A stretch of 64,000 nt of DNA from Pseudophaeobacter profundi (GCF_029697505.1 NZ_JARJEF010000004.1:248001-312000); one strand, 5' to 3'; positions 1-9,892 are shown, counted from the stretch's first letter. Notes: generated by a model from the letters alone, not told the origin. Program-made: numbers and translations.

Positions 1-687
1 GTCAGCGTGCTGGGCAGCCTTGCTGTGGTTGCGCTTCTGGTGCTTTTCGGCCTGCCCGGACTGATGCAGCGCCATGCGGTGAAAGTGGTCCCGGAGATCA
101 AGGCCAAGGCGATCGGTCAGGCGCTTTTGGGCCGGATTGAGCGGGTTTCAGGCCAGGCCTGTGCCACGCCTGAGGCAACCCCTATCCTGACCAAACTGGC
201 GCTACGCACCGGGCTGCGCCAGTTGGTCATCATGCGATCCGGCGTCGCCAGCAGCCTGCATTTGCCGGGGGGCATTGTGCTGCTCAACCGCAGCTTTGTC
301 GAAGATTATGAGGACCCTGCTGTGGCGGCCGGTGCAATCCTGGCCGAACGCACCCGCGCCGATCTGCATGACCCGCTGGCAGAGCTGCTGGACGCCGGGG
401 GCTTTTTTGCCTCGTTCCGCCTGCTCACCACCGGAGAGCTGACACGCGCCAACCTCGATAGTTATTCGGAAACCGTGTTGGCAGCGCCGCGCCCGCCCCT
501 GCCAGATGATATGCTGCTGGCCGAATTCGCCCGTGCGGCCATCCCGTCCACGCCCTATGCCTACGCGCTGGACATCACTGGCGAAACCACCCTGGGCCTA
601 ATTGAGGCCGACCCCATGGCCGGCCGCGTACTGGAGCCAGTCCTGAATGACCGCGACTGGGTGCAGCTGCAAAACATCTGCGGCTAG
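1..687 (+). CDS. Membrane-anchored protein resembling a degenerate M48 peptidase (5' partial)
   Basis: The frame is open from the first base of the window, so the gene may start upstream; the first internal start is a GTG at base 7. A hydrophobic stretch (about residues 3-20 from that GTG) looks like a membrane anchor or signal sequence. The middle carries a LPGGIVLLN segment followed by an Ala/Ile-rich helix ending in AERTRA. This resembles the region of M48 peptidases that normally carries HExxH, but no HExxH is present, so a zinc peptidase activity is unlikely. The gene ends 240 bases before the convergent SPOR-domain gene. The family assignment is an inference from the motif alone; the function is unknown. 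Confidence 0.6.
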   Translation, partial: VSVLGSLAVVALLVLFGLPGLMQRHAVKVVPEIKAKAIGQALLGRIERVSGQACATPEATPILTKLALRTGLRQLVIMRSGVASSLHLPGGIVLLNRSFVEDYEDPAVAAGAILAERTRADLHDPLAELLDAGGFFASFRLLTTGELTRANLDSYSETVLAAPRPPLPDDMLLAEFARAAIPSTPYAYALDITGETTLGLIEADPMAGRVLEPVLNDRDWVQLQNICG

Positions 688-927
688 GTCCAAGTCATGG
701 GTCTGGGTCTGGGTCTGGCGACAGTGGCCAATAGGTTAATATAAGCCCTCCCCCTCTCTGGTTTTTAAAAGACCTGTTGCAACGGAGATGTGCCGCCACG
801 CCCCCCCCCAATTGGCCCGCAGATTGGTGCACTACACCGAACTAGGCCGTGATGAGCGGGGGGCAAAGGGTGCGACCGCGCCAGGCCGCTATAGCGCGCG
901 CGGCCGAAAAACTGCAGGTGTCACACT

Positions 928-2322
928 CTAACGGCTGAGACGGGCGCCGCGATAGCCCGCAGCGCGCACCCGGTTCAGCGCCTGTTCAGCGCGGGTGCTG
1001 TCATGAAAGGGACCAGCCAGAACCACCTTGTAGGGCACACCTTTGCGCGACAACGCGCCCAGACGTACTGGCAGCCCGGTTGCGGCTAAAACCTGCGCCG
1101 CCCGCCGGGCCTCTGCCGCATCGGCAAAGGTTGCAGCGCGCACATATCGTGCAGGCGCTGCGGCAGCAGCTGCGCCTGGCGCAGAGCGGCTCGACAAACG
1201 CAGGGCCAGACCATGCCGGTCCTCGCCCTCAAAACGATCATGTCGCCTGTTGTCAATCTTCACCACCGGACGATCAAGTGGCAGCGTCCGCAGGCTACGA
1301 GGCGGGCCGGCATCCCAAACCGCAGCCATCTGCGCATCGCCGCGTGGGGTGCGCACACCACGCATCGGATTCATGCGATCATCCCTGCGCTCAACCGCGA
1401 CATAGCCCTCAGGCACCTGGGTCCGCCCGGTCAGGATGGCGGGGCGCAAATCCCGTTCGGCGCGCCGCAGGTTCAAGCGATCATCATCCCAGGCGGCGGT
1501 ATATCCGGGCGGCGGGGTCATCCCCAAACTATGGCGCCGCTGCTCATAGACATGCACCGGCAGAACCCGTGTATTCGGCGACAGAACCAGCGAGGACTGC
1601 GGACCAATGCCGCTGCCAGACCCATATGTCACCGGCGACTGCGCCTGTGGGCCACAGCGGGTACCGGCCTGACCGGAATATTGCCGACTGATCGCAGAAG
1701 CCCCTGCGCATCCAGTCTGAACGCCGGATTGTCCACTGGCTTGCACATTGGCCGCCCCTGTGCCTGCGGCGGAACTGGCCTGCGCGGCGGGCCGGGTGCG
1801 CGCCGTAGTGGGCGCAGACGGTACAGGGGTGGTGGCGGTCCGCGGCGCGGTGGTCACCCGTGCGGTGGTTGTCTGTGGCGTGCGCCGTGGCTTGGCCGTG
1901 GTCACGACTGCGGGTGGCGTCGCGGCAGCGGTACGCGGCTTTGGCGCCGGTTTGGCCACCGGGGTTGCAGCGGCAGCGGTCTGGGGCGCGGGCTTGGCCG
2001 GGGCATCCAGGGTGATCATTTCTGGCGCGGCGCTTTGGGTGGGACGCGCAGTGGCCCCGGCAACGGTCGTGGGCTTGTATCCACACAGTTGCTTGCGATT
2101 GCGTGCCACCCGCGGCACCCAGTTCACATTGCCGTCAATGCCGGCCCGGATATAGACGCAACCACGGCTATCGACAAACTGTTTACCACGAAAGGATGCC
2201 GGGGGAAATTCAGCGGGGGGGCGGACGGCACGCAGGGTCTGCGCCTGCAGCGCAGTGTCTGCCACCGCCAAAGCAATAGTGCCCGAGATGATGGTCAGCG
2301 CGACAATTCTAGTTAGTTTCAT
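928..2322 (-). CDS. SPOR-domain protein with signal peptide
   Basis: About 464 residues. The start is placed at the ATG of MKLTRIVAL, which gives a clean signal peptide; the frame extends 15 bases further to a TTG, but GGGG sits just before the ATG as a possible ribosome site. A short conserved N-terminal region with two Cys (DSRGCVYIR and KQLCGYKP) is followed by a long Ala/Pro/Thr-rich low-complexity linker (roughly residues 90-230) and a C-terminal SPOR domain of about 75 residues (RYVRAATF to GARLSR). SPOR domains bind septal, denuded peptidoglycan, so an exported envelope or division role is likely. It lies downstream of upp, separated by a strong inverted repeat. Long ORFs on the opposite strand are GC shadows of the linker. 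Confidence 0.85.
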   Translation of the reverse strand: MKLTRIVALTIISGTIALAVADTALQAQTLRAVRPPAEFPPASFRGKQFVDSRGCVYIRAGIDGNVNWVPRVARNRKQLCGYKPTTVAGATARPTQSAAPEMITLDAPAKPAPQTAAAATPVAKPAPKPRTAAATPPAVVTTAKPRRTPQTTTARVTTAPRTATTPVPSAPTTARTRPAAQASSAAGTGAANVQASGQSGVQTGCAGASAISRQYSGQAGTRCGPQAQSPVTYGSGSGIGPQSSLVLSPNTRVLPVHVYEQRRHSLGMTPPPGYTAAWDDDRLNLRRAERDLRPAILTGRTQVPEGYVAVERRDDRMNPMRGVRTPRGDAQMAAVWDAGPPRSLRTLPLDRPVVKIDNRRHDRFEGEDRHGLALRLSSRSAPGAAAAAAPARYVRAATFADAAEARRAAQVLAATGLPVRLGALSRKGVPYKVVLAGPFHDSTRAEQALNRVRAAGYRGARLSR

Positions 2323-2392
2323 ATCTGTGCCCCACAAAATATAGGGTCAGGATGCCTGAATTTTCAAAAGTAGTAAAGCCGCGTTAGGCAAC

Positions 2393-2438
2393 AATATGGC
2401 GATGATCCAGCACAGTGCTGCCGGATCATCGCCATATT
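2393..2438. terminator. 16-bp perfect inverted repeat between upp and the SPOR gene
   Basis: The arms at 2393-2408 and 2423-2438 are perfectly complementary (AATATGGCGATGATCC and its complement) with a 14-base loop. It lies 34 bases past the upp stop, where a transcription terminator would be expected. Neither side has a proper T tract, so intrinsic termination is not proven. Confidence 0.55.
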
Positions 2439-2472
2439 GAAACAGATCAAAAATCAGGCCTGCGGCCCAGTC

Positions 2473-3105
2473 TTACTTGGTGCCGAACATACGGTCGCCC
2501 GCATCCCCAAGGCCCGGCATGATATAGCCTTTCTCGTTCAGTTCGCGGTCGAGCGAAGCCGTGACGATTGGCACATCGGGGTGGGCTTCTTTCATGCGGG
2601 CAACGCCTTCGGGGGCGGCCAGCAGGCAGAGGAAACGGATATTGGTGGCCCCTGCCTCTTTCAGCAGATCGATCGCGGCGACCGAAGAATTGCCAGTGGC
2701 CAACATGGGGTCCACTGCGATAACCATGCGATCGCCCAGCTCTTTGGGGACTTTGAAATAATATTGCACCGGCTGCAGGGTTTCTTCGTCACGATACAGC
2801 CCAACAAAGCCCACACGGGCGGAAGGCACCAGGTCCAGCACCCCATCAAGCATGCCATTGCCCGCCCGCAGGATCGACACCAGCGCCAGCTTCTTACCTG
2901 CGAGGATCGGCGATTGCACGGTTTCCATCGGGGTCTCGATGGTGGTTTCGGTCAACGGCAGTTCGCGGGTGATTTCATAGGCCAGCAACTGGGTGATTTC
3001 ATGCAGTAAGCGCCGAAAGTCGGCGGTCGAGGTCGCCTTGTCGCGCATCAACGTGAGCTTGTGCTGCACCAATGGGTGATCAACAACGGTCAGATGGTCG
3101 CTCAT
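2473..3105 (-). CDS. upp: Uracil phosphoribosyltransferase
   Basis: 210 residues, the usual length. It converts uracil and PRPP to UMP in pyrimidine salvage in the cytosol. The PRPP-binding loop DPMLATGNS is at residues 132-140, and the conserved SILRAGNGM and [13 protein letters not shown] (C-terminal uracil-binding region) segments are present. It is last in a minus-strand run cdd-deoA-deoB-upp, 90 bases after deoB, which fits a nucleoside salvage cluster: deoA releases free pyrimidine bases from deoxynucleosides and Upp can recapture uracil. Confidence 0.97.
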   Translation of the reverse strand: MSDHLTVVDHPLVQHKLTLMRDKATSTADFRRLLHEITQLLAYEITRELPLTETTIETPMETVQSPILAGKKLALVSILRAGNGMLDGVLDLVPSARVGFVGLYRDEETLQPVQYYFKVPKELGDRMVIAVDPMLATGNSSVAAIDLLKEAGATNIRFLCLLAAPEGVARMKEAHPDVPIVTASLDRELNEKGYIMPGLGDAGDRMFGTK

Positions 3106-3195
3106 TTTGGCTGTCTCCTACTATGAATTCCGACTTTCCTTGCGCGGTCTTATGCGGGCTCCCCCCTTGGGGGCAAGTCTGTTTTGATCCGCTGG

Positions 3196-4407
3196 TCAAA
3201 GAAAACTCTGGCCGGGCCCGCGGTTTTCGACCCCCAGATGTGCCGCAACAGAGGCCGCGACATCGACAAAGCGGCAGGTTCCCAGGCTACCAGTACCACA
3301 CCCCGCCACCAGAACGGGCACCTGTTCGCGAGTATGATCGGTTCCGGGCCAGCTGGGGTCATTGCCATGATCCGCCGTCAACAGCAGCATGTCATCCTGG
3401 CGCAAACGCAGCAACAGCTTGCCGAGTTCGGCATCAAACCATTCCAGCGCACGGGCATAGCCAGCAATATCGCGGCGATGGCCATAAAGGCTGTCGAACT
3501 CGACAAAATTGGCAAATGTCAGGCTACCGTCCTCGGCCCCTTCGATGCTGCGAGCCAGATGCTGCATCAGTCGTACATCCGGGCCTTTTTGCAAGCTATC
3601 AATACCCTGCATCGAGAAGATATCGCCAATTTTGCCAATGGCATGCACCCGGTGACCGGCCTCCTGCAGCCAATTGGTCAACACCGGTGCAGGCGGCTGA
3701 ATAGCAAAGTCGCGCCGGTTGCTGGTCCGGCTGAACCCGGTTTCTGACCTGCCGATAAAGGGGCGCGCAATGACGCGGCCCACCTTCATGGCATGCAGTC
3801 GGGGGGCCACCATTTCGCAGAGCGCCAACAGCCGGTCCAGGCCAAAGCTTTCTTCGTGGGCGGCGATCTGAAACACGCTGTCGGCAGAGGTATAGCAGAT
3901 TGGCTGCCCCGTACGCATATGTGCCGCGCCATGGCGGGCAATAATGTCCGTACCAGAGGCATGGCAATTGCCCAGAATTCCGTCCGACCCGGCCGCCTGC
4001 GCGACATAGTCGGCCAGTTCAGCCGGAAAGGCAGGGGTGGTATCGGGAAAGAAGCACCAGTCCCAGGGAACCGGCAGGCCGGCAAGCTCCCAGTGACCCG
4101 AGGGGGTATCCTTGCCCTGGCTCACCTCGGTCGCCGCGCCCCAGCGTCCCTCTGGCGGAGCGGTAAGGCCGGGAAAGGGCTGCGGCGAGGCCAGCCGCAT
4201 CGCGGCCCCCAGGCCAAGGCGGTCCAGGTTCGGCAGATGCAACGGCCCCGAACGCCCTGTCTCGGCCTGGCCGGCAGCACAAGCCTGGGCGATATGCGCC
4301 AGGGTATTGGCTCCAAGATCCGGCAGATCGCCATTGTAAAAATCACTGGCATCCGGTGCCCCGCCAATGCCCACGGAATCCATCACCACCAAAAAGGCAC
4401 GCGCCAT
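3196..4407 (-). CDS. deoB: Phosphopentomutase
   Basis: 403 residues. It interconverts (deoxy)ribose-1-phosphate and (deoxy)ribose-5-phosphate, joining nucleoside breakdown to central metabolism. Alkaline-phosphatase-superfamily metal motifs are visible: MDSVGIGGAPDA near the N terminus (Asp ligand), GKDTPSGHWE (the phosphorylated Thr region), and the late TADHGNDPSWPGTDHTRE with its metal-binding Asp and His residues. The ATG overlaps the deoA stop by one base (TGATG), so the two are probably translationally coupled. Confidence 0.97.
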   Translation of the reverse strand: MARAFLVVMDSVGIGGAPDASDFYNGDLPDLGANTLAHIAQACAAGQAETGRSGPLHLPNLDRLGLGAAMRLASPQPFPGLTAPPEGRWGAATEVSQGKDTPSGHWELAGLPVPWDWCFFPDTTPAFPAELADYVAQAAGSDGILGNCHASGTDIIARHGAAHMRTGQPICYTSADSVFQIAAHEESFGLDRLLALCEMVAPRLHAMKVGRVIARPFIGRSETGFSRTSNRRDFAIQPPAPVLTNWLQEAGHRVHAIGKIGDIFSMQGIDSLQKGPDVRLMQHLARSIEGAEDGSLTFANFVEFDSLYGHRRDIAGYARALEWFDAELGKLLLRLRQDDMLLLTADHGNDPSWPGTDHTREQVPVLVAGCGTGSLGTCRFVDVAASVAAHLGVENRGPGQSFL

Positions 4408-5711
4408 CAGCTGACCCTTTCATATACAAGCGGCGGCAGCTCTGGAGCACGATCCGCCAGGGTCAAGGCCTGCAACAGGCTTGCCTCGGCCTCCAGGGCG
4501 GCGCTTTCGCGCGCAGCATGGATCCGCGCCACTGGCGCCCCGGCATCAACCCAGTGCCCCAGCCGCACGAGATCGGAAATGCCGACAGCCGGATCCACCT
4601 GATCCGCCTCCACCATGCGGCCGCCCCCCAGCGCGACCACTGCAAGCCCCAGCGCCTCGCCATTCAGGGCCACAACAAAGCCAGAGCGGGGCGCCGTGAC
4701 CTCGCGGATGACCGGGGCCACAGGCAGATAGCGTTGCCAGTCGCTGGCAAAATCCACAGGTCCGCCCTGGGCCGCCACCATCTGGCCAAACCGCTGCGCC
4801 ACCCGGCCACTCAGCAAAAGATCAGAAATCTGGCGCGCCCCCATAGCCACATCCGCTGCCAGCCCTGCCCGGACAAGCAGCTCTGCGCCAAGTGCAGCGG
4901 TAATATCGATCAGCGGACAGGTCTTGCCCGCAGTCAAGGCCCGCATCACCTCGGCCACCTCCAGCCCATTGCCAAGTGCTCGCGCAATCGGCTGGTTCAT
5001 ATCGGTGATCAGCGCCGTGGTCTTGCAGCCCGCCGCAGTCGCCGTCTCGACCAGGGACCGCGCCAGGGCGCGGGCCTCTTCAGGGGTTTTCATAAAGGCA
5101 CCAGAACCAAGTTTGACATCCATCACCAGGGCTTCGGGGCTGGCGGCGAGCTTCTTTGACAGGATAGACGCCGTGATCAGATCAAGGCTTTCGACCGTGC
5201 CCGTGACATCGCGAATAGCATAGAGCCGTTTGTCCGCCGGGGCGATCCGCCCGGTTGCCCCGACAATGGCACAGCCAACCTGCGCAGTGATCGCCTGCAG
5301 TCTTTGTTCGGAAATCTGCGTCGTGACGCCGGGGATGGCCTCCATCTTGTCCAGCGTTCCCCCAGTGTGGCCCAGCCCGCGGCCGGAAATCATCGGCACG
5401 TAGACACCACATTCGGCCAGGGCCGGCGCCAGCAACAACGAAACACAATCCCCCACCCCGCCGGTCGAGTGCTTGTCCATCACCGGCCCCGGCAGATCCC
5501 AGTGCAGCACATCGCCGCTGTCACGCATCGCCAGGGTCAGCGCCCGCCGCCCCGCAGGCTCTAGCCCCTGCAGGCAGACCGCCATGGCAAAGGCACCCGC
5601 CTGGGCATCACTGACATGACCATTGGCCAGCCCCTCGACAAACCATCCCAGCTCGGCCTCGCTGGGCTGCTGTCCCCGGCGTAATTCGGCAATGATGGCA
5701 CGTGCATCCAT
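4407..5711 (-). CDS. deoA: Thymidine phosphorylase
   Basis: 434 residues. It performs phosphorolysis of thymidine or deoxyuridine to base and deoxyribose-1-phosphate. The pyrimidine-nucleoside phosphorylase signature is clear: MDKHSTGGVGDCVSL (phosphate and substrate site), SGRGLGHTGGTLDKMEAIPG, and VMDVKLGSGAFMKT. It sits three bases after cdd and overlaps deoB, so cdd-deoA-deoB form one operon that deaminates cytidine, splits the nucleoside and mobilises the sugar phosphate. Confidence 0.97.
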   Translation of the reverse strand: MDARAIIAELRRGQQPSEAELGWFVEGLANGHVSDAQAGAFAMAVCLQGLEPAGRRALTLAMRDSGDVLHWDLPGPVMDKHSTGGVGDCVSLLLAPALAECGVYVPMISGRGLGHTGGTLDKMEAIPGVTTQISEQRLQAITAQVGCAIVGATGRIAPADKRLYAIRDVTGTVESLDLITASILSKKLAASPEALVMDVKLGSGAFMKTPEEARALARSLVETATAAGCKTTALITDMNQPIARALGNGLEVAEVMRALTAGKTCPLIDITAALGAELLVRAGLAADVAMGARQISDLLLSGRVAQRFGQMVAAQGGPVDFASDWQRYLPVAPVIREVTAPRSGFVVALNGEALGLAVVALGGGRMVEADQVDPAVGISDLVRLGHWVDAGAPVARIHAARESAALEAEASLLQALTLADRAPELPPLVYERVS

Positions 5712-5714
5712 CGA

Positions 5715-6110
5715 TCAGCTCCGCTCCATATGACCCGCGTCAAAGGCACCGGGCAACAGGTCGCCAATGGTAGTTTGCTGCTCCAGCCCATCGATGGTGC
5801 CCAGGGTCACCATCACCGAAGGGCCGCCAAACTCTTTCAGCTTTTGCCGACACCCGCCACAGGGCGGCACCGGTGCGGGGCTGTCCGCAACCACATAGAC
5901 CTCGGCCAGGTCGCGCTCTCCGGCGGCGACCATCGCGGCAATGGCGCCGGCCTCAGCGCAGGTGCCTTCGGGATAGGCGACATTTTCCACGTTGCACCCC
6001 ACGTAGACCGCCCCCGAAGCACTGCGCAGTGCCGCCCCGACCTGGAAATTCGAATAGGGCGCATAGGCGTTCTGGCATACGGCGCGGGCGGCATCTTTCA
6101 AGGTCATCAT
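5715..6110 (-). CDS. cdd: Cytidine deaminase
   Basis: 131 residues from the chosen start, typical of the small tetrameric zinc form. It deaminates (deoxy)cytidine to (deoxy)uridine. The zinc motif is intact: C-A-E with the proton-shuttling Glu in PEGTCAEAGAI, and PPCGGCRQ supplying the other Cys ligands. The frame is open to a GTG at 6197, but those 29 extra residues lie outside the family core; the ATG pair at 6110/6107 (MMTLKDAAR) matches the usual N terminus. It is first gene of the salvage operon. Confidence 0.93.
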   Translation of the reverse strand: MMTLKDAARAVCQNAYAPYSNFQVGAALRSASGAVYVGCNVENVAYPEGTCAEAGAIAAMVAAGERDLAEVYVVADSPAPVPPCGGCRQKLKEFGGPSVMVTLGTIDGLEQQTTIGDLLPGAFDAGHMERS

Positions 6111-6267
6111 CAGGTCTCGCTGGCTTGGGTCAACAGGTGGAAAGGCAACAGGATAGGGGCAAGCGCGGGCAAAGGTAAAGCCTGCGTCCTGGGCCACAGC
6201 AGGGGGCGCCCTGTCTGATGGCCCCGTCTGATGGCCCCGGTCAGGTCAACCGGTCAGGTCAAATCGG

Positions 6268-7392
6268 TCAGGCAGGTTCTGCCCCCGGTTCCGCCCCAGC
6301 CTGCATCAGGGTGGTCTTGAACACCCCCGGCAGGCTGACCTCCAGCAGTTCCAGATCGGCACTGGCCGCGCTAAGCCGGGTTTGCATCCCCGGCGGAATC
6401 ACAAAGGCGTCGCCCTGCTCCAGCGGGTAGGGATCGCGCCCCTCGCCTTCCAGCGTCACGCTCCCATTCATTACGAAGGTGAAATGGATGTCGGTATCAT
6501 GCGCAGCCCAGACCGGATCACCTGCACCGGTCGCCGGGCGCACCACCTGCACGCCTGCAACGCCTTTGGTATTTGCGGCGATGGTGGTGTCGCGGCAGTC
6601 AAACCCCGGCAAACGGAAGGGTTGCCAAGCGGCACCTTCGGCCCTGTTGTAGACAAACCGCTGTCCCTGCCATTCGCGCTCGGGCCGCAGATGCTGCGTT
6701 GGCAGGGTCATGTCGTGGTCGATCTCGGTCACATGTTCTGCCGGAACGCCGATTTCAATCACCTGCACATTGTCACTGGCCTCCAGCACCCGGTGGCGAA
6801 TTTCCGGCGGCTGGATAAAGCAATCGCCAGCGGTAAGCCGCATCTTGTCCCCCTGATCTTCATAGAGCACATCAACCCAGCCGTGGATGCAAAAGATCAG
6901 CTGAAAGCCAACCCGGTGGAAATGCACCATATCCGGCACCGGCCCGCCATCGGGGATGCGGATATGGCTGGCAATGATAGAGCCCCCCAGCCGATCCGGC
7001 ACCAGATCACGATAATGCATGCCCGCCCGGCCAATCACCCAGGGGGCCTGATCCTTGAGGCGGCGCACCACAAAGCTGTGCACGGTTTTGGGCATCACCA
7101 TGGGCGGGTGGCGCTCTTCGATTTCAATCCGGGTGCCATTGGGCGCAGTCAGCCGTCGCTGGCCATCGGCAAATCCGTCCGGATCGTCACACAGGATGCG
7201 CAGGGTGCCAGGCGGCTCGCTTGCTGCCCGGTCGATGCACAGGCGCAGACCGTGCCCGGAAAACACGGCAACCTGGGGATCATCCGCCGGATAGATCATA
7301 TCCATCTTCATTCCAAGAACCTTGGTGAAAAACGGTATGTCATCGCGCAGCTCCTGCGTTGGCAGGCGCATTTCTGCTATGATTTCATTCAT
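6268..7392 (-). CDS. VOC/glyoxalase-like plus double-cupin protein
   Basis: 374 residues. Residues about 1-95 resemble a VOC fold (MRLPTQELRDDIPFFTKVLGMKMDM..., typical of glyoxalase-like openings). Two cupin domains follow: the first around PDMVHFHRVGFQLIFCIHGWVDVLYEDQG with AGDCFIQPPEIRHRV, the second around DIHFTFVMNGSVTLEGEG with LEQGDAFVIPPG. The first cupin keeps His residues that could bind a metal; the second looks poorer in ligands. A metal-dependent dioxygenase or isomerase, or a sensor, would be reasonable, but no substrate can be assigned. It is a single gene, on the same strand as cdd but about 160 bases from it, and divergent from maeB. Confidence 0.75.
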   Translation of the reverse strand: MNEIIAEMRLPTQELRDDIPFFTKVLGMKMDMIYPADDPQVAVFSGHGLRLCIDRAASEPPGTLRILCDDPDGFADGQRRLTAPNGTRIEIEERHPPMVMPKTVHSFVVRRLKDQAPWVIGRAGMHYRDLVPDRLGGSIIASHIRIPDGGPVPDMVHFHRVGFQLIFCIHGWVDVLYEDQGDKMRLTAGDCFIQPPEIRHRVLEASDNVQVIEIGVPAEHVTEIDHDMTLPTQHLRPEREWQGQRFVYNRAEGAAWQPFRLPGFDCRDTTIAANTKGVAGVQVVRPATGAGDPVWAAHDTDIHFTFVMNGSVTLEGEGRDPYPLEQGDAFVIPPGMQTRLSAASADLELLEVSLPGVFKTTLMQAGAEPGAEPA

Positions 7393-7539
7393 CTATTTCC
7401 CCTTTATCACTGGGGCTGGTTCTGTGATCTGTCAAGTCTGCCCCCCCTTTGCGCCACAGTGCGGCGAAGTTTTCCATTGCGCAAGAGAGGCCAGATCACG
7501 TTAGCTGGACAAAAGCCGGTTTCCCCGGCGTCTAAATTG

Positions 7540-7553
7540 GTTTAACGTTAAAC
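7540..7553. promoter_or_regulatory. Perfect 14-bp palindrome upstream of maeB
   Basis: GTTTAACGTTAAAC is a perfect palindrome in the 183-base divergent gap between the cupin gene and maeB, 22 bases before the maeB ATG. A symmetric site so close to a start codon is a plausible repressor operator. The binding protein cannot be named from the sequence. Confidence 0.45.
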
Positions 7554-7575
7554 TATACACCCTGTGGAGCCCCCT

Positions 7576-9849
7576 ATGTCTGACACCCCTTCGCTGCGCG
7601 ATGCCGCCCTGCGCTATCACGAATTCCCGCGTCCGGGAAAATTGGAAATCCGCGCCACCAAGCCGATGGCCAATGGCCGTGATCTGGCACGCGCCTATTC
7701 CCCCGGCGTGGCCGAGGCCTGTCTGGAAATCAAGGCAGATCCGGCGAATGCGGCGCGCTATACCGCGCGGGGCAATCTGGTGGCGGTTGTTACCAATGGC
7801 TCTGCGGTGCTTGGCTTGGGCAATATCGGCGCATTGGCTTCAAAACCGGTGATGGAAGGCAAGGCCGTTCTGTTCAAGAATTTCGCCGGCATCGATTGCT
7901 TTGACATCGAACTGAACGAGAGCGACCCGGAAAAGCTGGCCGATATCGTCTGCGCCCTGGAACCCAGCTTTGGCGCCATCAACCTGGAAGACATCAAGGC
8001 CCCTGACTGCTTCATCGTGGAAAAACTGTGCCGCGAGCGGATGAATATTCCAGTGTTTCACGATGACCAGCACGGCACTGCCATCGTGGTGGGCGCGGCA
8101 GCGAAGAACGCGCTGCATGTGGCGGGCAAGCGGTTTGAAGACATCAAGATCGTCTCGACCGGCGGCGGCGCAGCAGGAATTGCCTGCCTGAATATGTTGC
8201 TGAAACTTGGGGTGAAGCGGGAAAATATCTGGCTATGCGACATTCATGGGCTGGTCTATGAGGGCCGCCAGGAAGACATGAACCCGGAAAAAGCCGCCTT
8301 TGCCCAGGCCAGCGACCTGCGCACTCTGGATGACGTCATTGGCGGGGCCGACCTGTTCCTCGGCCTGTCTGGTCCCAATGTGCTGAAACCCGAAATGGTG
8401 GCAAAGATGCGGCCGCAGCCCATTGTCTTTGCCCTGGCGAACCCCAACCCCGAGATCCTGCCAGAGGCCGCGCGCGCCGTGGCACCCGACGCAATCATTG
8501 CAACCGGACGCAGCGATTTTCCCAACCAAGTCAATAACGTGTTGTGCTTCCCCTTTATCTTTCGCGGCGCGCTGGACGTTGGCGCCAGCGAAATCAACGA
8601 CGAGATGCAGATCGCCTGCGTCGAAGGCATCGCAGAACTGGCCCGCGCCACCACAAGCGCCGAGGCAGCCGCCGCCTACAAAGGCGAGCAACTGACCTTT
8701 GGTGCCGATTACCTGATCCCCAAACCCTTTGATCCGCGGCTGGTGGCCGTGGTCTCTTCGGCAGTAGCTGAAGCCGCGATGAAAAGCGGCGTGGCTGCCC
8801 GGCCGATTGACGATCTGGAGGCCTATAAACAGCGGTTGAACCAGTCGGTGTTCAAATCGGCGCTGCTGATGCGTCCGGTCTTTGATGCCGCCCGCGCTGC
8901 CGCCCGCCGGATTGTCTTTGCCGAAGGAGAAGACGAACGGGTGCTGCGCGCCGCCCAGGAAGTTCTGGAAGAAACCACCGAAACCCCCATCCTGATTGGC
9001 CGCCCAGAGGTGATCGAAGCCCGCTGCGAACGCCTTGGCCTGCGAATTCGCCCCGACCGCGATCTGCAGATCGTGAATCCGGAAAATGATCCGCGCTACT
9101 ACAACTACTGGAACAGCTACCACCAGATCATGCAGCGCGAAGGCGTCACGCCGGATCTGGCCAAGGCGATCATGCGCACCAATACGACCGCGATTGGTGC
9201 CATCATGGTCCACCACGGCGAGGCCGACAGCATGATCTGCGGGACCTTTGGTGAATATCGCTGGCATCTGAACTATGTAAACCAGGTGCTGGGTGGCGAA
9301 GGCTATGCGCCGCACGGTGCCCTGTCGATGATGATCCTTGAGGACGGGCCGCTGTTCATCGCCGACACCCAGGTGCGGATCGAACCCACCCCGGAACAGA
9401 TTGCCGAAACCGTCATGGGGGCCGCGCGGCATGTGCGCCGCTTTGGCATCGAGCCACAGATCGCCCTGTGCTCGCAATCACAGTTCGGCAATATCGCCTG
9501 CGACACGGGCGCCCGCCTGCGGGCCGCGATAGAGATCCTCGATGCCAAGCACTGCGACTTTACCTATGAAGGCGAGATGAACATCGACACTGCGCTCGAC
9601 ACCGAGTTGCGGAGCCGGATCTTCCCCAATTCACGACTGAACGGCGCTGCCAATGTCCTGGTCTTTGCCCATGCCGACGCGGCCTCTGGCGTGCGCAATA
9701 TCCTCAAGATGCGCTCTGACGGGCTTGAGGTTGGGCCAATCCTGATGGGCATGGGCAACCGCGCCCATATCGTCAGCCCGTCGATTACTCCACGTGGCCT
9801 GCTGAACATGGCCGCCATTGCCGGTACCCCCGTGGCGCATTACGGCTAG
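7576..9849 (+). CDS. maeB: NADP-dependent malic enzyme with C-terminal phosphotransacetylase-like domain
   Basis: 757 residues, the length of the large hybrid malic enzymes. It decarboxylates malate to pyruvate, supplying pyruvate and NADPH. The N-terminal 430 residues hold the malic enzyme: [23 protein letters not shown], the metal-binding [10 protein letters not shown] and a [12 protein letters not shown] nucleotide-binding turn. The remainder is the PTA-like domain ([26 protein letters not shown]), known in this family as a probable acetyl-CoA-responsive regulatory module. The ATG at 7576 is preferred over a GTG at 7564 because GGAG lies six bases before it. A G-rich/C-rich hairpin follows the stop. 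Confidence 0.95.
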   Translation: MSDTPSLRDAALRYHEFPRPGKLEIRATKPMANGRDLARAYSPGVAEACLEIKADPANAARYTARGNLVAVVTNGSAVLGLGNIGALASKPVMEGKAVLFKNFAGIDCFDIELNESDPEKLADIVCALEPSFGAINLEDIKAPDCFIVEKLCRERMNIPVFHDDQHGTAIVVGAAAKNALHVAGKRFEDIKIVSTGGGAAGIACLNMLLKLGVKRENIWLCDIHGLVYEGRQEDMNPEKAAFAQASDLRTLDDVIGGADLFLGLSGPNVLKPEMVAKMRPQPIVFALANPNPEILPEAARAVAPDAIIATGRSDFPNQVNNVLCFPFIFRGALDVGASEINDEMQIACVEGIAELARATTSAEAAAAYKGEQLTFGADYLIPKPFDPRLVAVVSSAVAEAAMKSGVAARPIDDLEAYKQRLNQSVFKSALLMRPVFDAARAAARRIVFAEGEDERVLRAAQEVLEETTETPILIGRPEVIEARCERLGLRIRPDRDLQIVNPENDPRYYNYWNSYHQIMQREGVTPDLAKAIMRTNTTAIGAIMVHHGEADSMICGTFGEYRWHLNYVNQVLGGEGYAPHGALSMMILEDGPLFIADTQVRIEPTPEQIAETVMGAARHVRRFGIEPQIALCSQSQFGNIACDTGARLRAAIEILDAKHCDFTYEGEMNIDTALDTELRSRIFPNSRLNGAANVLVFAHADAASGVRNILKMRSDGLEVGPILMGMGNRAHIVSPSITPRGLLNMAAIAGTPVAHYG

Positions 9850-9862
9850 GCAAACAGCCCTT

Positions 9863-9892
9863 GGAGAGGGGGGGGCAGCCCCCCCCCTCTCC
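9863..9892. terminator. GC-rich hairpin after maeB
   Basis: GGAGA followed by eight G, a three-base loop (CAG) and then nine C followed by TCTCC gives a stem of about 13 bp, 14 bases past the maeB stop. No T tract follows, so it may be a structural 3' end rather than a classic intrinsic terminator. Confidence 0.5.

Noticed and set aside
1213-2316. 367-codon plus-strand frame opposite the SPOR-domain gene
   Set aside because: It is Gly/Arg/His-rich, mirrors the Ala/Pro-rich linker on the other strand and shows no family motif.
6211-6275. Short tandem repeats (TCTGATGGCCCCG and GGTCAGGTCAA units) between cdd and the cupin gene
   Set aside because: Only two or three copies each. They look like simple slippage products rather than a CRISPR or regulatory array.
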